From Sediminibacillus dalangtanensis (lineage in GTDB: Bacteria; Bacillota; Bacilli; Bacillales; Amphibacillaceae), in assembly GCF_017792025.1 (NCBI RefSeq), contig NZ_CP046956.1:558001-622000 (forward strand): a stretch of 64,000 bases of DNA, written 5' to 3'. Position numbers and translations under genes: made by a program. A model generated the notes under the pieces. The model did not search any database, was not told where the DNA came from, and was given only the letters and a program-made list of their open reading frames with translations. This document shows positions 8,618 through 16,066 of the stretch, piece by piece (the first letter of the stretch is position 1; the number at the start of each line of letters is the position of its first letter).

Positions 8618-8791
8618 TTACCTGGCGACTTCCTCAATAAGCAACTGATAGTTATCAGGCAGCGTATTTTCTCGTTTTGCTTTCTCAATAAAGGCAGCTG
8701 CCTCGTCGTATGTGTCGAATAGCAGCTCCTTATTATCTTGATAAAACTCTATTCGTATGCCGCCTTTTACTAACCCGGTTACTTTATACAC
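8618..8791 (-). CDS. Small conserved-looking protein, 57 residues
   Basis: Frame from GTG 8791 behind GGGGGAG with an eight-base spacing, too short for routine ORF lists. It begins MYKVTGLVKGGIRIEFYQDN, continues with a helix (YDEAAAFIEKAKREN) and ends LPDNYQLLIEEVAR. The beta-beta-helix-beta pattern and good codon use suggest a real folded small protein. No family recognised. It lies between the DUF4003 and DUF2294 genes on the same strand. Confidence 0.65.
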   Translation of the reverse strand: MYKVTGLVKGGIRIEFYQDNKELLFDTYDEAAAFIEKAKRENTLPDNYQLLIEEVAR

Positions 8792-8865
8792 GTTATCTAC
8801 TCCCCCAGTTTAACATATGGAACCGTCGAATGGATTGTTTTGCTATACAGATTGGAAAAATTTAC

Positions 8866-8904
8866 AAAATAAAAAGCCGAAAAGGAGTTCATTCCTTTCC
8901 GGCT
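8866..8904 (-). terminator. Terminator of the DUF2294 gene
   Basis: On the minus strand: AAGCCGGAAAGGA, loop, TCCTTTTCGGCTT, then TTTATTTT. A long, near-perfect stem just downstream of the stop at 8942. Confidence 0.85.
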
Positions 8905-8941
8905 TATGTCTGGCTTTCAGCATCCAGCTCATTTCCACCTG

Positions 8942-9634
8942 TTATTTTTCTGGTTTCATTATAATAATGATATAGCCTTTATCCAAGGAGAAGTCCCAAT
9001 CGGCGAACACGTCCTCGATTTGGACTCCAAGCAACGATTCCAGCAAATCAGTATTCAGTAAACTTTTTTCCAGCCGGCGTTTGGACAGCTTCAACTGTTC
9101 CTCGAATCCGGCAGCTATCAGTTCCTTTTCAATCCGTACCAGGATTCCTTCCCGGACGATTACCAGTGTCCTCGGATTCAGCATCAGTGAATGCAAGCTG
9201 CGCGGAGCCTTTTGCGCCTTTTCACTGAAGCGGACAATTTCCTCATGCACCTGTTCCCGGCTTGGATAGCTTAAATAGTCATTATCGTTTTCCATTTCTC
9301 TTTCTGCCATCTCTGCAATAATGATGCCGGTCTTGTTTTCCAAAGACCAGTCGTAATAAATATTGCTGATTTCCACTTTTGCCGTTGTCCGGATGGTCGC
9401 CTTGATATCAGGAAGCAGTTCCTGCATCAACAAATCCCGTGTTTCTTGAACCTTTAAATTGTTGTTTTGTTTGACGAGCACTTTTTCCATTGGTGCCAGA
9501 AAATCACGAAGATGAATGGTGATAAATGGCCGGACAAACGAAACATAAATGGATGATGGGCCTTTGCCGAAATTTTCTCTGAATAGCTTTCCAGTATAGC
9601 TGGCAATTTCTGCTTCGATTGATTTCTTATCCAT
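8942..9634 (-). CDS. Protein with two tandem DUF2294 domains
   Basis: About 230 residues made of two copies of the DUF2294 (YbcI-like) fold, residues about 5-110 and 122-228. Each has an initial helix (IEAEIASYTGKLFRENFGKG / VHEEIVRFSEKAQKAPRS), a beta strand with T/V-I-x-L-R-x, a middle helix (TRDLLMQELLPDIKATI / SKRRLEKSLLNTDLLESLL) and a closing strand (YYDWSLENKTGIIIAEM / FADWDFSLDKGYIIIIMKP). Single-domain members are common and of uncertain function; the tandem form is less usual. Start ATG 9634 has AAGGA nine bases upstream, while ATG 9643 abuts it. Confidence 0.85.
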   Translation of the reverse strand: MDKKSIEAEIASYTGKLFRENFGKGPSSIYVSFVRPFITIHLRDFLAPMEKVLVKQNNNLKVQETRDLLMQELLPDIKATIRTTAKVEISNIYYDWSLENKTGIIIAEMAEREMENDNDYLSYPSREQVHEEIVRFSEKAQKAPRSLHSLMLNPRTLVIVREGILVRIEKELIAAGFEEQLKLSKRRLEKSLLNTDLLESLLGVQIEDVFADWDFSLDKGYIIIIMKPEK

Positions 9635-9883
9635 TGTTGTCATTCCTTTTAGCTAAGGACCGAACGTTATTTTCCAGTCCCGTACTCAATTATAACATTT
9701 CCCGATTTGAATGTAAGGCAAACGGCCTTTTCCTCGGACAATTGTATCTTTTGACGCAGAAAAGCACAATAGATTAGTCATATAGTAGGAGAAACAACTT
9801 ACAGGTCATTCTCCATACCAATTATTCCCTATGTTTGGTAGCAATCCAGATGCTTATACATTTTTTGTCGTACTGCCCTTAAC

Positions 9884-9908
9884 GTTTCGACCCGTTTTGA
9901 TTGGGATA
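9884..9908 (+). promoter_or_regulatory. Possible sigma-B-type promoter
   Basis: GTTTCG at 9884 and GGGATA at 9903 with a 13-base spacer resemble the general-stress sigma-B consensus (GTTTAA / GGGTAT). It lies about 40 bases upstream of the Ntn-hydrolase-like gene. The rest of the 315-base gap before it shows no gene. Confidence 0.35.
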
Positions 9909-9949
9909 TATAAAATAGAAAAAAGTTTATCGGGAAAGGCGTGAAGTAG

Positions 9950-11212
9950 ATGACTGCAGAAGTGACCATCATGAACAAGCTGGGCATGTCGCTTGCTGCC
10001 GACAGTGCTGTGACGAGCGGCAGGGAAGGTGTGCAGAAGGTGTATAACTCTGCCAACAAGCTTTTTTCCCTATCCAGGCATCATTCCATCGGATTTATGG
10101 TATATGGTGCAGCTTCTTTTATGGAAGTTCCTTGGGAGGTCATCATCAAATCTTATCGAGCGGAACTAAAAGACCGTACTTTTGATGATGTCAGCGATTA
10201 TTTTGCTGATTTTATTTCTTTTTTGAACCGGGATGACCGGTTTAAAGCAGAGGATATTGAAGAGATCATCATACATAGGACCTTTTCAGATCTCCTAAAA
10301 CGAATAGTCCGCGATGTCGAAGAAGATGTCAACAGCCGAAAAAGCGAAGGGGAAGACGTCACCGACGAAAAAGTCACCGAGCTACTTATTATGGAAGTTG
10401 AAAAACAGACGACAACGTATGCGGAAATGGAGAAAGAATTTCTGGAGATCGAGTATGCCCCATTCAAGGAAAAGTTTCAACACGTCATATCGGAAATCAA
10501 ACAAGAACTGATTGTTTACACGGTACCTGACTCGCTCGAAGAAAAGCTGACCAGACTAGCCTTCGAAGCGGTCAAAAAGGATTTCTTCAGCGTAGGCAGC
10601 ACTGGTCTTGTCATTGCAGGATACGGTGATAAAGAGATTTTCCCCCATTTGCTCGAATATCGACTGGAAGGGTTTGTGTTCGGAAATTTGAAATACAAAA
10701 AGCTCCGGGAAAGGAAAATCACCTATACCAATGATAAACAGGCAGGTACAGCAAGCATCACGGCGTTTGCTCAAAGAGAAATGGTCGATTCCTTTATGGG
10801 CGGAATAGAACCGAACATGGAAGACGCAATGTTCGGCATCATCGACCGGGTGCTTGGAGATTATCATGAACATATTCAGAAGCAGTTGAATATCAAGTTT
10901 TCGACGGAACAGGTTAGAACCATGAAGAAAATGGGTAATGAACTATATGAGTCGATCAAAGATTCAGTGGAAGAATATCAGCAGGATCAATATGTTAGGC
11001 CGTTGCTCGGCATCGTCAGGTCGCTTCCGAAAGAAGAACTGGCGGAAATGGCAGAAGCTCTGGTCAATCTTACTTCCTTCAAGAAGAGGCTGACGAGAGC
11101 GACGGAATCCGTCGGACCGCCGATTGATGTTGCTGTGATCACCAAGGGAGACGGTTTCGTCTGGATCAAACGGAAAAATTATTATGATCCGGAAATTAAC
11201 CAGCCGTTTTAA
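9950..11212 (+). CDS. Proteasome-like Ntn-hydrolase protein, 420 residues
   Basis: The N-terminus MTAEVTIMNKLGMSLAADSA continues VTSGREGVQKVYNSANKLFS. It aligns with proteasome beta subunits and HslV: Thr at residue 2 (free N-terminus once Met is removed), Asp 18 exactly 17 counting Thr as 1, and NK-L-F (Lys 37) at the place of the catalytic Lys33. The next segment, SIGFMVYGAASFMEVPWEVI, matches the strand and first helix of the fold. Beyond residue 110 is an acidic helical insertion (VRDVEEDVNSRKSEGEDVTD), then VIAGYGDKEIFP, which also suits the fold. At 420 residues it is much longer than HslV or Anbu. It may be a cytoplasmic protease-like or self-processing enzyme; function unproven. A 53-residue gene follows in the same operon. 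Confidence 0.7.
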   Translation: MTAEVTIMNKLGMSLAADSAVTSGREGVQKVYNSANKLFSLSRHHSIGFMVYGAASFMEVPWEVIIKSYRAELKDRTFDDVSDYFADFISFLNRDDRFKAEDIEEIIIHRTFSDLLKRIVRDVEEDVNSRKSEGEDVTDEKVTELLIMEVEKQTTTYAEMEKEFLEIEYAPFKEKFQHVISEIKQELIVYTVPDSLEEKLTRLAFEAVKKDFFSVGSTGLVIAGYGDKEIFPHLLEYRLEGFVFGNLKYKKLRERKITYTNDKQAGTASITAFAQREMVDSFMGGIEPNMEDAMFGIIDRVLGDYHEHIQKQLNIKFSTEQVRTMKKMGNELYESIKDSVEEYQQDQYVRPLLGIVRSLPKEELAEMAEALVNLTSFKKRLTRATESVGPPIDVAVITKGDGFVWIKRKNYYDPEINQPF

Positions 11213-11265
11213 CCACTGCAGCCGTTTTCCCGGATGGCAAATAAAAGGAGAGGGGCAGGAAGCAA

Positions 11266-11427
11266 ATGGCTTTGAAGGATGAACAGTCCCGTAGAGAAGA
11301 GTATTTCAAACTGCCGGACAATGACCGGGTTCTATTTGAACAGGAAGAGGCAGAGAAGAAAGAAAAAGATAATGTTGTCAACAAGGTATTCGAAAAATTC
11401 GATAAAAAACAGGATAATCATAAATAA
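11266..11427 (+). CDS. Small charged protein downstream of the Ntn-hydrolase gene
   Basis: 53 residues, MALKDEQSRREEYFKLPDND then a highly charged helix (EQEEAEKKEKDNVVNKVFEKFDKKQ). ATG 11266 follows a GGAAG ribosome binding site. It starts 53 bases after the Ntn-hydrolase stop, and the pair is closed by a terminator at 11429, so they are probably one transcript. It could be a partner or regulator of that protein; this is inference only. Confidence 0.6.
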   Translation: MALKDEQSRREEYFKLPDNDRVLFEQEEAEKKEKDNVVNKVFEKFDKKQDNHK

Positions 11428-11428
11428 T

Positions 11429-11450
11429 CCCGGGAAACCGGGCTTTTTTT
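11429..11450 (+). terminator. Terminator
   Basis: CCCGG-GAAA-CCGGG stem with a tetraloop, followed by C and T7. Confidence 0.85.
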
Positions 11451-11471
11451 ATTTTAAAGCGGAGAAAGTGG

Positions 11472-11567
11472 ATGGGAAAACCAGAAAAAGCTGTTCATGT
11501 GGATTATGAAGATGAAAAGAGAGCGAAGAGTGGAGGGAAAGCCGTTCATGCCTACATTGCAATCTAA
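11472..11567 (+). CDS. Possible 31-residue peptide
   Basis: MGKPEKAVHVDYEDEKRAKS then GGKAVHAYIAI. ATG 11472 has GGAGA six bases upstream. It is very short and without known relatives; a transcript would have to start after the terminator at 11429. Listed as a low-confidence small gene. Confidence 0.3.
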   Translation: MGKPEKAVHVDYEDEKRAKSGGKAVHAYIAI

Positions 11568-11617
11568 TCTGCTGTTGAGCTTCGGCGCCAATCCTTCGCC
11601 GTTTTACTCCACCCTCT

Positions 11618-11648
11618 GTGTAAAAAAAACGCCATAATGACGTTTTAG
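11618..11648 (-). terminator. Probable terminator of the XRE gene
   Basis: On the minus strand AACGTC-ATTAT-GGCGTT followed by T7, about 130 bases beyond the stop of the regulator at 11782. Sequence between (11649-11781) shows no gene. Confidence 0.55.
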
Positions 11649-11781
11649 GGTGGATCATTGCAACCTTTAATTTTCAAGAACGAAGTATAAATGCGACATG
11701 CCTTCGTCATCGCCTACAGGTTCGCCAGGCGTCTGATTTTTTATCGGAACGGGCAGGCGGCCAGCTTTTCTTCCGATACCG

Positions 11782-12198
11782 TTATACCCGGCTGAATTCC
11801 TCGACCATACTGGCAATCATCCGGTGAATCGCCTTCTGTCTTTTAACGGGAAGGTCCTTCATCTGTTTCACCTGCTGCTTGAATTGCGGGTGTTTGATTA
11901 TGTAGTCGAAAATTTCCAGGGTCTCCTCGTCAATGGCTTCGCCTGTAGAGTTATACAGTCGATTGAACTCCTTTAGTACGTCTTCACGTGGTGTATCGAT
12001 GCCGACAATCAGATCGACGGATATATCAAAAATTCTGCTAAGTTTAATGATGGATTTGAGATCGGGGAGGACGGTGCCATTTTCCCATTTGGTTACGACA
12101 GAGCGGGAAACATTCATTTTTTCAGACAGCTGCTTCTGTGTCCAGCCCGATTGTTCGCGGTAATATTTCAAATTGTATGCTAGTTGTTCATAGTTCAT
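11782..12198 (-). CDS. XRE-family transcriptional regulator
   Basis: 138 residues. An N-terminal helix-turn-helix of the Cro/C1 (XRE) type covers residues 7-62 (LAYNLKYYREQSGWTQKQLS, then EKMNVSRSVVTKWENGTVLP), ending with DLIVGID. The C-terminal half is helical (EETLEIFDYIIKHPQFKQQV) and probably mediates dimerisation or signal sensing. It is divergent from the 96-residue gene at 12333 across a 134-base region full of inverted repeats, so it probably controls itself and that gene. Confidence 0.9.
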   Translation of the reverse strand: MNYEQLAYNLKYYREQSGWTQKQLSEKMNVSRSVVTKWENGTVLPDLKSIIKLSRIFDISVDLIVGIDTPREDVLKEFNRLYNSTGEAIDEETLEIFDYIIKHPQFKQQVKQMKDLPVKRQKAIHRMIASMVEEFSRV

Positions 12199-12237
12199 CC
12201 GGCAATCACTCGCAACTCGTATTTGTTAATCGTTATC

Positions 12238-12316
12238 GTAACATTATTAGTAGAAAAAGTGCGGAAACCGTTGTTCTATTAGTGAACATGTAGTAAAATG
12301 TTACCAAATAGAACAA
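12238..12316. promoter_or_regulatory. Nested inverted repeats and promoter between divergent genes
   Basis: An 8-bp repeat GTAACATT (12238) / AATGTTAC (12297) encloses or interlocks with a 10-bp repeat TTGTTCTATT (12271) / AATAGAACAA (12307) and a local GTTC-N7-GAAC palindrome. A plus-strand promoter fits TTGTTC (12271), 17-base spacer, TAAAAT (12294). Probable operator for the XRE protein. Confidence 0.55.
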
Positions 12317-12332
12317 AAGGAGGAAGTAAAGG

Positions 12333-12623
12333 ATGATTGGCTGTCTTGCTTTATACCCAGAAGAAGGTAAGAATATGGCGGAATGGCTGGTGAATGGATT
12401 GAGAATGGACAGCGCAGAGGTGTCGGTGAAACAGGAGCTGGAAGGGACGCTCACCGTCATGCTTCCAGGTACGACAAAGACAGCGGTTTGGCAGGCAGCA
12501 TTGGAATTGGAATGTGCCGGTATTGCAGCGGGTTACGGTTTTGGTGAAACAGCTGCTGAAGCATTGCGAAGTGCGCGTGAGCTGCTGGGCAGGCGAATAG
12601 ACGGAGATTTATCCTTTACATAA
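12333..12623 (+). CDS. Small protein of unknown function, XRE-adjacent
   Basis: 96 residues, MIGCLALYPEEGKNMAEWLV then a central beta strand (GTLTVMLPG) and alanine-rich helices (AAEALRSARELLGRRI). ATG 12333 has AGGAGG upstream. The spacing and operator-like repeats suggest control by the divergent XRE regulator. It could be a small enzyme subunit or part of a toxin-antitoxin-like pair, but no toxin motif is visible. No family recognised. Confidence 0.65.
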   Translation: MIGCLALYPEEGKNMAEWLVNGLRMDSAEVSVKQELEGTLTVMLPGTTKTAVWQAALELECAGIAAGYGFGETAAEALRSARELLGRRIDGDLSFT

Positions 12624-12671
12624 AAAAACTGGTATAGCTGAGATGCCGACCCACCCACTTGGTTCTCCTTA

Positions 12672-12717
12672 AAAAAAGAAGGCTTTCGCCAATTTACTGG
12701 CGAAAGCCTTCTTTTTT
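12672..12717. terminator. Strong bidirectional terminator
   Basis: A7-GAAGGCTTTCGCCA, loop ATTTAC, TGGCGAAAGCCTTC-T6: a perfect 14-bp stem with A- and T-runs on both sides. Confidence 0.92.
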
Positions 12718-12794
12718 CAGATTGTCGAACTCTTAACCGAAAAGGGGAGGAATCGGGAAAACGTTTGGAGTAGGACAATCTCTTATTAACAAGC

Positions 12795-12955
12795 TTATCC
12801 ACAAATCAAACCGGTTATACACACGGTTTGTGGATATTTTCCACATTATCCACAATAATTGGTAAAAAGTTAATAAGATTTTCATCAACAATCAAAGTTT
12901 AATTACTTCAACTATTTCAGACACTTATCAACACTGTGCACAACCATGTGGATAA
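12795..12955. promoter_or_regulatory. DnaA-box cluster
   Basis: Four exact matches to TTATNCACA within 161 bases: TTATCCACA at 12795 (+), TTATACACA at 12815 (+), TTATCCACA at 12846 (+) and TTATCCACA at 12947 (-). Three one-mismatch copies lie at 12829 (-), 12925 (+) and 12935 (-). An AT-rich stretch (about 12855-12920) separates the two groups. No gene overlaps; the neighbouring genes are yfhE and the terminator at 12672. This is not oriC (no dnaA, dnaN or rpmH nearby), so it resembles the non-origin DnaA-box clusters known from B. subtilis. Confidence 0.8.
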
Positions 12956-13009
12956 CCTTTGCCCACAATTTACTGGGCTACAGTGAAGGTTTTCCCTGCC
13001 TGGACAAAC

Positions 13010-13132
13010 TTAAACCCGCTTTTTTGTTTCAGCATACATTCGATCTGCTGTCTTGAATTCTTTTTGATATAGCACTTGCTGGGTTTTAGATAACGTGTTC
13101 TTTGGATCGTTGACGCCTCGCTTATTGCTCAT
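13010..13132 (-). CDS. yfhE: YfhE family small protein
   Basis: 40 residues, MSNKRGVNDPKNTLSKTQQV followed by LYQKEFKTADRMYAETKKRV. The LSKTQ-V-Y-KEF-ADR pattern matches YfhE-type proteins of Bacillus, and the position next to yfhF and recX is the same as in B. subtilis. ATG 13132 has GAGGG five bases upstream. It is basic and soluble, of unknown function. It lies 80 bases downstream of the GNAT gene, with a small hairpin (AGCGTTT/AAACGCT, about 13187-13205) between. Confidence 0.75.
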   Translation of the reverse strand: MSNKRGVNDPKNTLSKTQQVLYQKEFKTADRMYAETKKRV

Positions 13133-13212
13133 CGAATCCCTCGCTTTCGAATCGCCCGCCGTCCAAAGGGAAGATACAGGCTTTTCCTCTAGCGTTTCCC
13201 AAAACGCTTCCT

Positions 13213-13767
13213 TTATACGACGGCTTCCCCTTCGCTTACTTCGACCGGCTGATGATGGAGGAAATAGCTTGTCGGAGTGATGACAAACAAATCGTACACG
13301 GGAACATCATAGTGCGCATTAATGGCTTGATAAACATCCGGGTAGGCGGATTGTCCAGAGAGAAGGTATGGCAGCTTCAGGGCAGCCCGCATCGAACGTT
13401 CGTTAGTCTGGCGGATTTTGATAAACACCGCTTCCATCCCGTGCAAGGTGAATACTTCTTCCAAAAATTGCTCTTTGGCAATCCGGTTGTAGCCCTTGCC
13501 AAAAAAGGGCTGGCCGATCCATGTTGCCAGAAAGCCTTTGTTATCGCTCATATCAAATAAATTGATGGTGCCGATCGGCTGCTGGTACTCATCCAGAATC
13601 GTGCGCGACAACAGCATGCCGGCTTCTTCCTGTTCGATTGTCTGTTTAGTCAAAAAGTAAAATTCATCCATCGAAAATGCTTTGTGGCGGACGTATGGAA
13701 ACACCTTCGGATGGCTCATCAGTTCGAATAATTGGGGCACCTCGTGTAAGTCTCGTTTTTTCAGCAT
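13213..13767 (-). CDS. GNAT family N-acetyltransferase
   Basis: About 184 residues from ATG 13767 (MLKKRDLHEVPQLFELMSHP), preceded by AGGAGGG; a longer frame lacks a ribosome binding site. The RimJ-like pattern is visible: a central IGTINLFDMSDNKGFLATWI strand pair, then QPFFGKGYNRIAKEQFLEEV carrying the acetyl-CoA loop, and IKIRQTNERSMRAALKLPY. Such enzymes transfer an acetyl group from acetyl-CoA to an amine; the substrate is unknown. The C-terminal extension after residue 150 (VYDLFVITPTSYFLHHQP) is not typical of the minimal fold. Confidence 0.85.
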   Translation of the reverse strand: MLKKRDLHEVPQLFELMSHPKVFPYVRHKAFSMDEFYFLTKQTIEQEEAGMLLSRTILDEYQQPIGTINLFDMSDNKGFLATWIGQPFFGKGYNRIAKEQFLEEVFTLHGMEAVFIKIRQTNERSMRAALKLPYLLSGQSAYPDVYQAINAHYDVPVYDLFVITPTSYFLHHQPVEVSEGEAVV

Positions 13768-13833
13768 AAAAAAAATCCCTCCTATTAGTGGAGAGGATGA
13801 AAGTAACACTAGGAATCGCTAGTGGTCCGCCTC

Positions 13834-13930
13834 ACCCTCGAATTTTTATCAACTACCAACAAAAATTCGGGGTGGGAATCGAACCCACTAGAACCAGTCA
13901 AACTGGTGGCGCACCATTTGCCTTCCCATT
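13834..13930 (-). other. tRNA-like remnant and hairpin
   Basis: On the minus strand GTGGGTTCGATTCCCAC (about 13872-13888) is identical to the T-arm of the tRNA-His in this window. It is preceded by ACCA-GTTTGAC-TGGT, which could be an anticodon arm with UUG in the loop. No D-arm or matching 5' acceptor is visible. On the 3' side is a long AT-rich hairpin (CTCGAATTTTTAT / AAAAATTCGGGG, about 13837-13872). Probably a tRNA-derived fragment, not a functional tRNA. Bases 13931-14082 hold nothing recognised. Confidence 0.4.
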
Positions 13931-14082
13931 TTCTATTTTTATTCCCTTTGTACAGATGGGAAAATACAGCCGCTTTTTACAAGAATATAGTACACAAAAA
14001 TTTGCAAAAAGGGAACAAAAATCTTCAGGCAATATCCGACAACTTTTTCGCACTCGGAGCGTGCTGCATGCAGGTGGGCGGT

Positions 14083-14985
14083 TTATGCAGAAAATATATC
14101 GCGTAATGCCGGTTCCAGATACGGATATTGAAAGGCATACCCATGGGCTTGAGCTGCTGCAGGGAGTACAGTCTGACCTTTTAGTACCAGCTCGCTCATA
14201 TCTCCCAGTGCTGTCTTCATCAGTTTTTCGGGTACAGGCAGCCAGCAAGGCCTGTTGAGCACCTTTGCCAAGGTTTCGCTGAAATCTTTATTGCGCTGCG
14301 GCTTTGGAGCGGTGACGTTCAGGGGGCCGCTTATTTCGTCGGTGTCGAGGGCGAACAGGATCAATTCGATTACATCATCGATATGAATCCAGGAAACCCA
14401 CTGCTCGCCGCTTCCGACCTTGCCACCTGCCATTAGTTTGAAAGGCAGTGACATCAACGGCAGGGCACCCTGGCGGCCAAGAATCAAACCGAATCGCGCA
14501 TAAACCGTGCGGACGCCGAGCGTTTCGGCTTCCGCTGCTTTGGCTTCCCACTGGGCTGCAACGTTTGCAAGAAAATCATCGCCCGGTTCTACCGTTTTTT
14601 CTGTGAAAGCTTGGGTGGTGGATGTACCGTAGTACCCCATTGCCGAACCATTGACCAGAACATGGGGCTTTTCCGGCAGTGTCCGGAGAAGCCGGATTAC
14701 CTCTTCGGTAGACTTCAGGCGGCTGTTCATGATTTTTTGCTTTTTTTCTTCCGTCCAATAACCAAAAATCGAGTCGCCTGCTAAATTGACAAACGCATCG
14801 AGTGCCGGCAGTTCGGCTTCCGGTTCGCTGTGTTCCTGCAGCCATCCAATATAGGTAACCGAATCCGTGTTGCGGTGGTTTTCCGGATGACGCGTCAATA
14901 CGTAGACATGGCTCCCTCTTTCGACAAGCTGGTTGATTAGATGACGACCGACAAATCCTGTTCCTCCCGTAATTGCAACGTTCAT
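14083..14985 (-). CDS. yfhF: TIGR01777 family epimerase (YfhF)
   Basis: 300 residues of an extended short-chain dehydrogenase/reductase. The NAD(P)-binding motif TGGTGFVG is at residues 7-14, the active-site region YYGTSTTQAFTEK is near 120, and the C-terminal DUF1731 segment NVTAPKPQRNKDFSETLAKV is present. Members are annotated as NAD-dependent epimerases (SDR39U1 type); the substrate is unknown. ATG 14985 has AAAGGAGG upstream. Divergent from recX, as in B. subtilis where yfhF neighbours recX. Confidence 0.92.
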   Translation of the reverse strand: MNVAITGGTGFVGRHLINQLVERGSHVYVLTRHPENHRNTDSVTYIGWLQEHSEPEAELPALDAFVNLAGDSIFGYWTEEKKQKIMNSRLKSTEEVIRLLRTLPEKPHVLVNGSAMGYYGTSTTQAFTEKTVEPGDDFLANVAAQWEAKAAEAETLGVRTVYARFGLILGRQGALPLMSLPFKLMAGGKVGSGEQWVSWIHIDDVIELILFALDTDEISGPLNVTAPKPQRNKDFSETLAKVLNRPCWLPVPEKLMKTALGDMSELVLKGQTVLPAAAQAHGYAFQYPYLEPALRDIFSA

Positions 14986-15094
14986 ATCATGGCCTCCTTT
15001 AGTATGTAAGAGTAAGATATCTTTATTATACGATGTTTCGATGCGTGTGTGTGATTTCCTTCCGTGCTAAAATGAAGAGTGGAGGTGAATCCCG

Positions 15095-15913
15095 TTGGCA
15101 ACTATATCCCGGATAACCACACAGAAGAAAAACAAACACCGCTATAATATTTTCCTTGACCGAAATAACAAAGATGCATACGCATTCAGCGTCGACGAGG
15201 ATATCTTGATTTCCTTCCAGCTGCGCAAAGGAATGGAACTGGACGAGCCGACAATTAACGCGCTGATTGAAAAAGATAACATCCACAAGTCCTTTACCCT
15301 GGCATTGAACTATTTAAGCTATCGAATGCGCTCCAAAAAGGAAATTCACGATTATCTAGTCAAAAAAGAAGTCGAACCAGAACAAATTCCGGTAGTCATC
15401 GACCGACTGGTAAGGGAAGGGTTTCTTGATGACCGGGAGTTTGCTGCTTCCCTTGTACGGACCCGAAAGAATACGACGAGCAAAGGGCCGTTGCTCGTCA
15501 AAAAAGAACTGCTGGATAAAGGCGTATCCGCTGCGATTGTCGAAGAAGCGATTCAGCTTTATACCTATCAGGATCAGTATAACAAGGCGTTGAAATGGAT
15601 GGAGAAAAAGATGAAACTCGACGGCAGGAAGTCGTTCCGCGAACAGCTGCAAAATGTGCAGAAAACATTGATGCAAAAAGGATTTACCGGCGATGTCATC
15701 AAAGATGTGCTGGCGGAAGTGGACACCGACGACGATAACGATGCTGAATGGCAGGCGGTCGTTTACCAGGGAGAAAAGCTGCTGCGCAAGTATGCGAAAA
15801 AAGACGAAGGGCTGCAGCTCAAACAAAAGCTGAAGGGTGCACTTTACCGGAAGGGCTTTGGGTTCGAAGAAATCGATCGCTTTATCGAAGAATATGTGGA
15901 AGAAGCAGAATAA
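15095..15913 (+). CDS. recX: Recombination regulator RecX
   Basis: 272 residues from TTG 15095, which has GGAGGTGA six bases upstream. It shows the RecX helical repeats, for example ALNYLSYRMRSKKEIHDYLV, then REGFLDDREFAASLVRTRKN and KGPLLVKKELLDKGVSAAIV, and a C-terminal repeat LYRKGFGFEEIDRFIEEY. RecX binds RecA filaments and limits RecA activity. Length matches the long Firmicute form with an N-terminal extension of about 60 residues. Ended by a strong terminator. Confidence 0.95.
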   Translation: MATISRITTQKKNKHRYNIFLDRNNKDAYAFSVDEDILISFQLRKGMELDEPTINALIEKDNIHKSFTLALNYLSYRMRSKKEIHDYLVKKEVEPEQIPVVIDRLVREGFLDDREFAASLVRTRKNTTSKGPLLVKKELLDKGVSAAIVEEAIQLYTYQDQYNKALKWMEKKMKLDGRKSFREQLQNVQKTLMQKGFTGDVIKDVLAEVDTDDDNDAEWQAVVYQGEKLLRKYAKKDEGLQLKQKLKGALYRKGFGFEEIDRFIEEYVEEAE

Positions 15914-15946
15914 AACCAGGCTGTGCTATTTACAGCCTGGTTTTCT
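15912..15946. terminator. Terminator of recX
   Basis: AAAACCAGGCTGT / ACAGCCTGGTTTT perfect 13-bp stem with loop GCTATTT. Confidence 0.92.
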
Positions 15947-16066
15947 ATGGCGGCCATTTTTTTAGTATCTCCTACTCTTGGCTAATACAATCTACGAACG
16001 ACCACCAGGGATTATATGAAAAGGGTTAATAAGCAGCTGCGGAATTCCGCGGGCTGCTGGTGTCCT

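Noticed and set aside
11449..11658. 69-residue ORF on the minus strand
   Set aside because: No ribosome binding site; crosses the terminators of both neighbours.
12795..12955. Chromosomal origin oriC
   Set aside because: No dnaA, dnaN, rpmH or recF nearby; the genes are those of the yfh/rrn region.
13788..14258. 156- and 94-residue ORFs
   Set aside because: Antisense to yfhF and to the tRNA-like fragment; the ESNPLEPVK motif is the usual artefact of translating an antisense tRNA.
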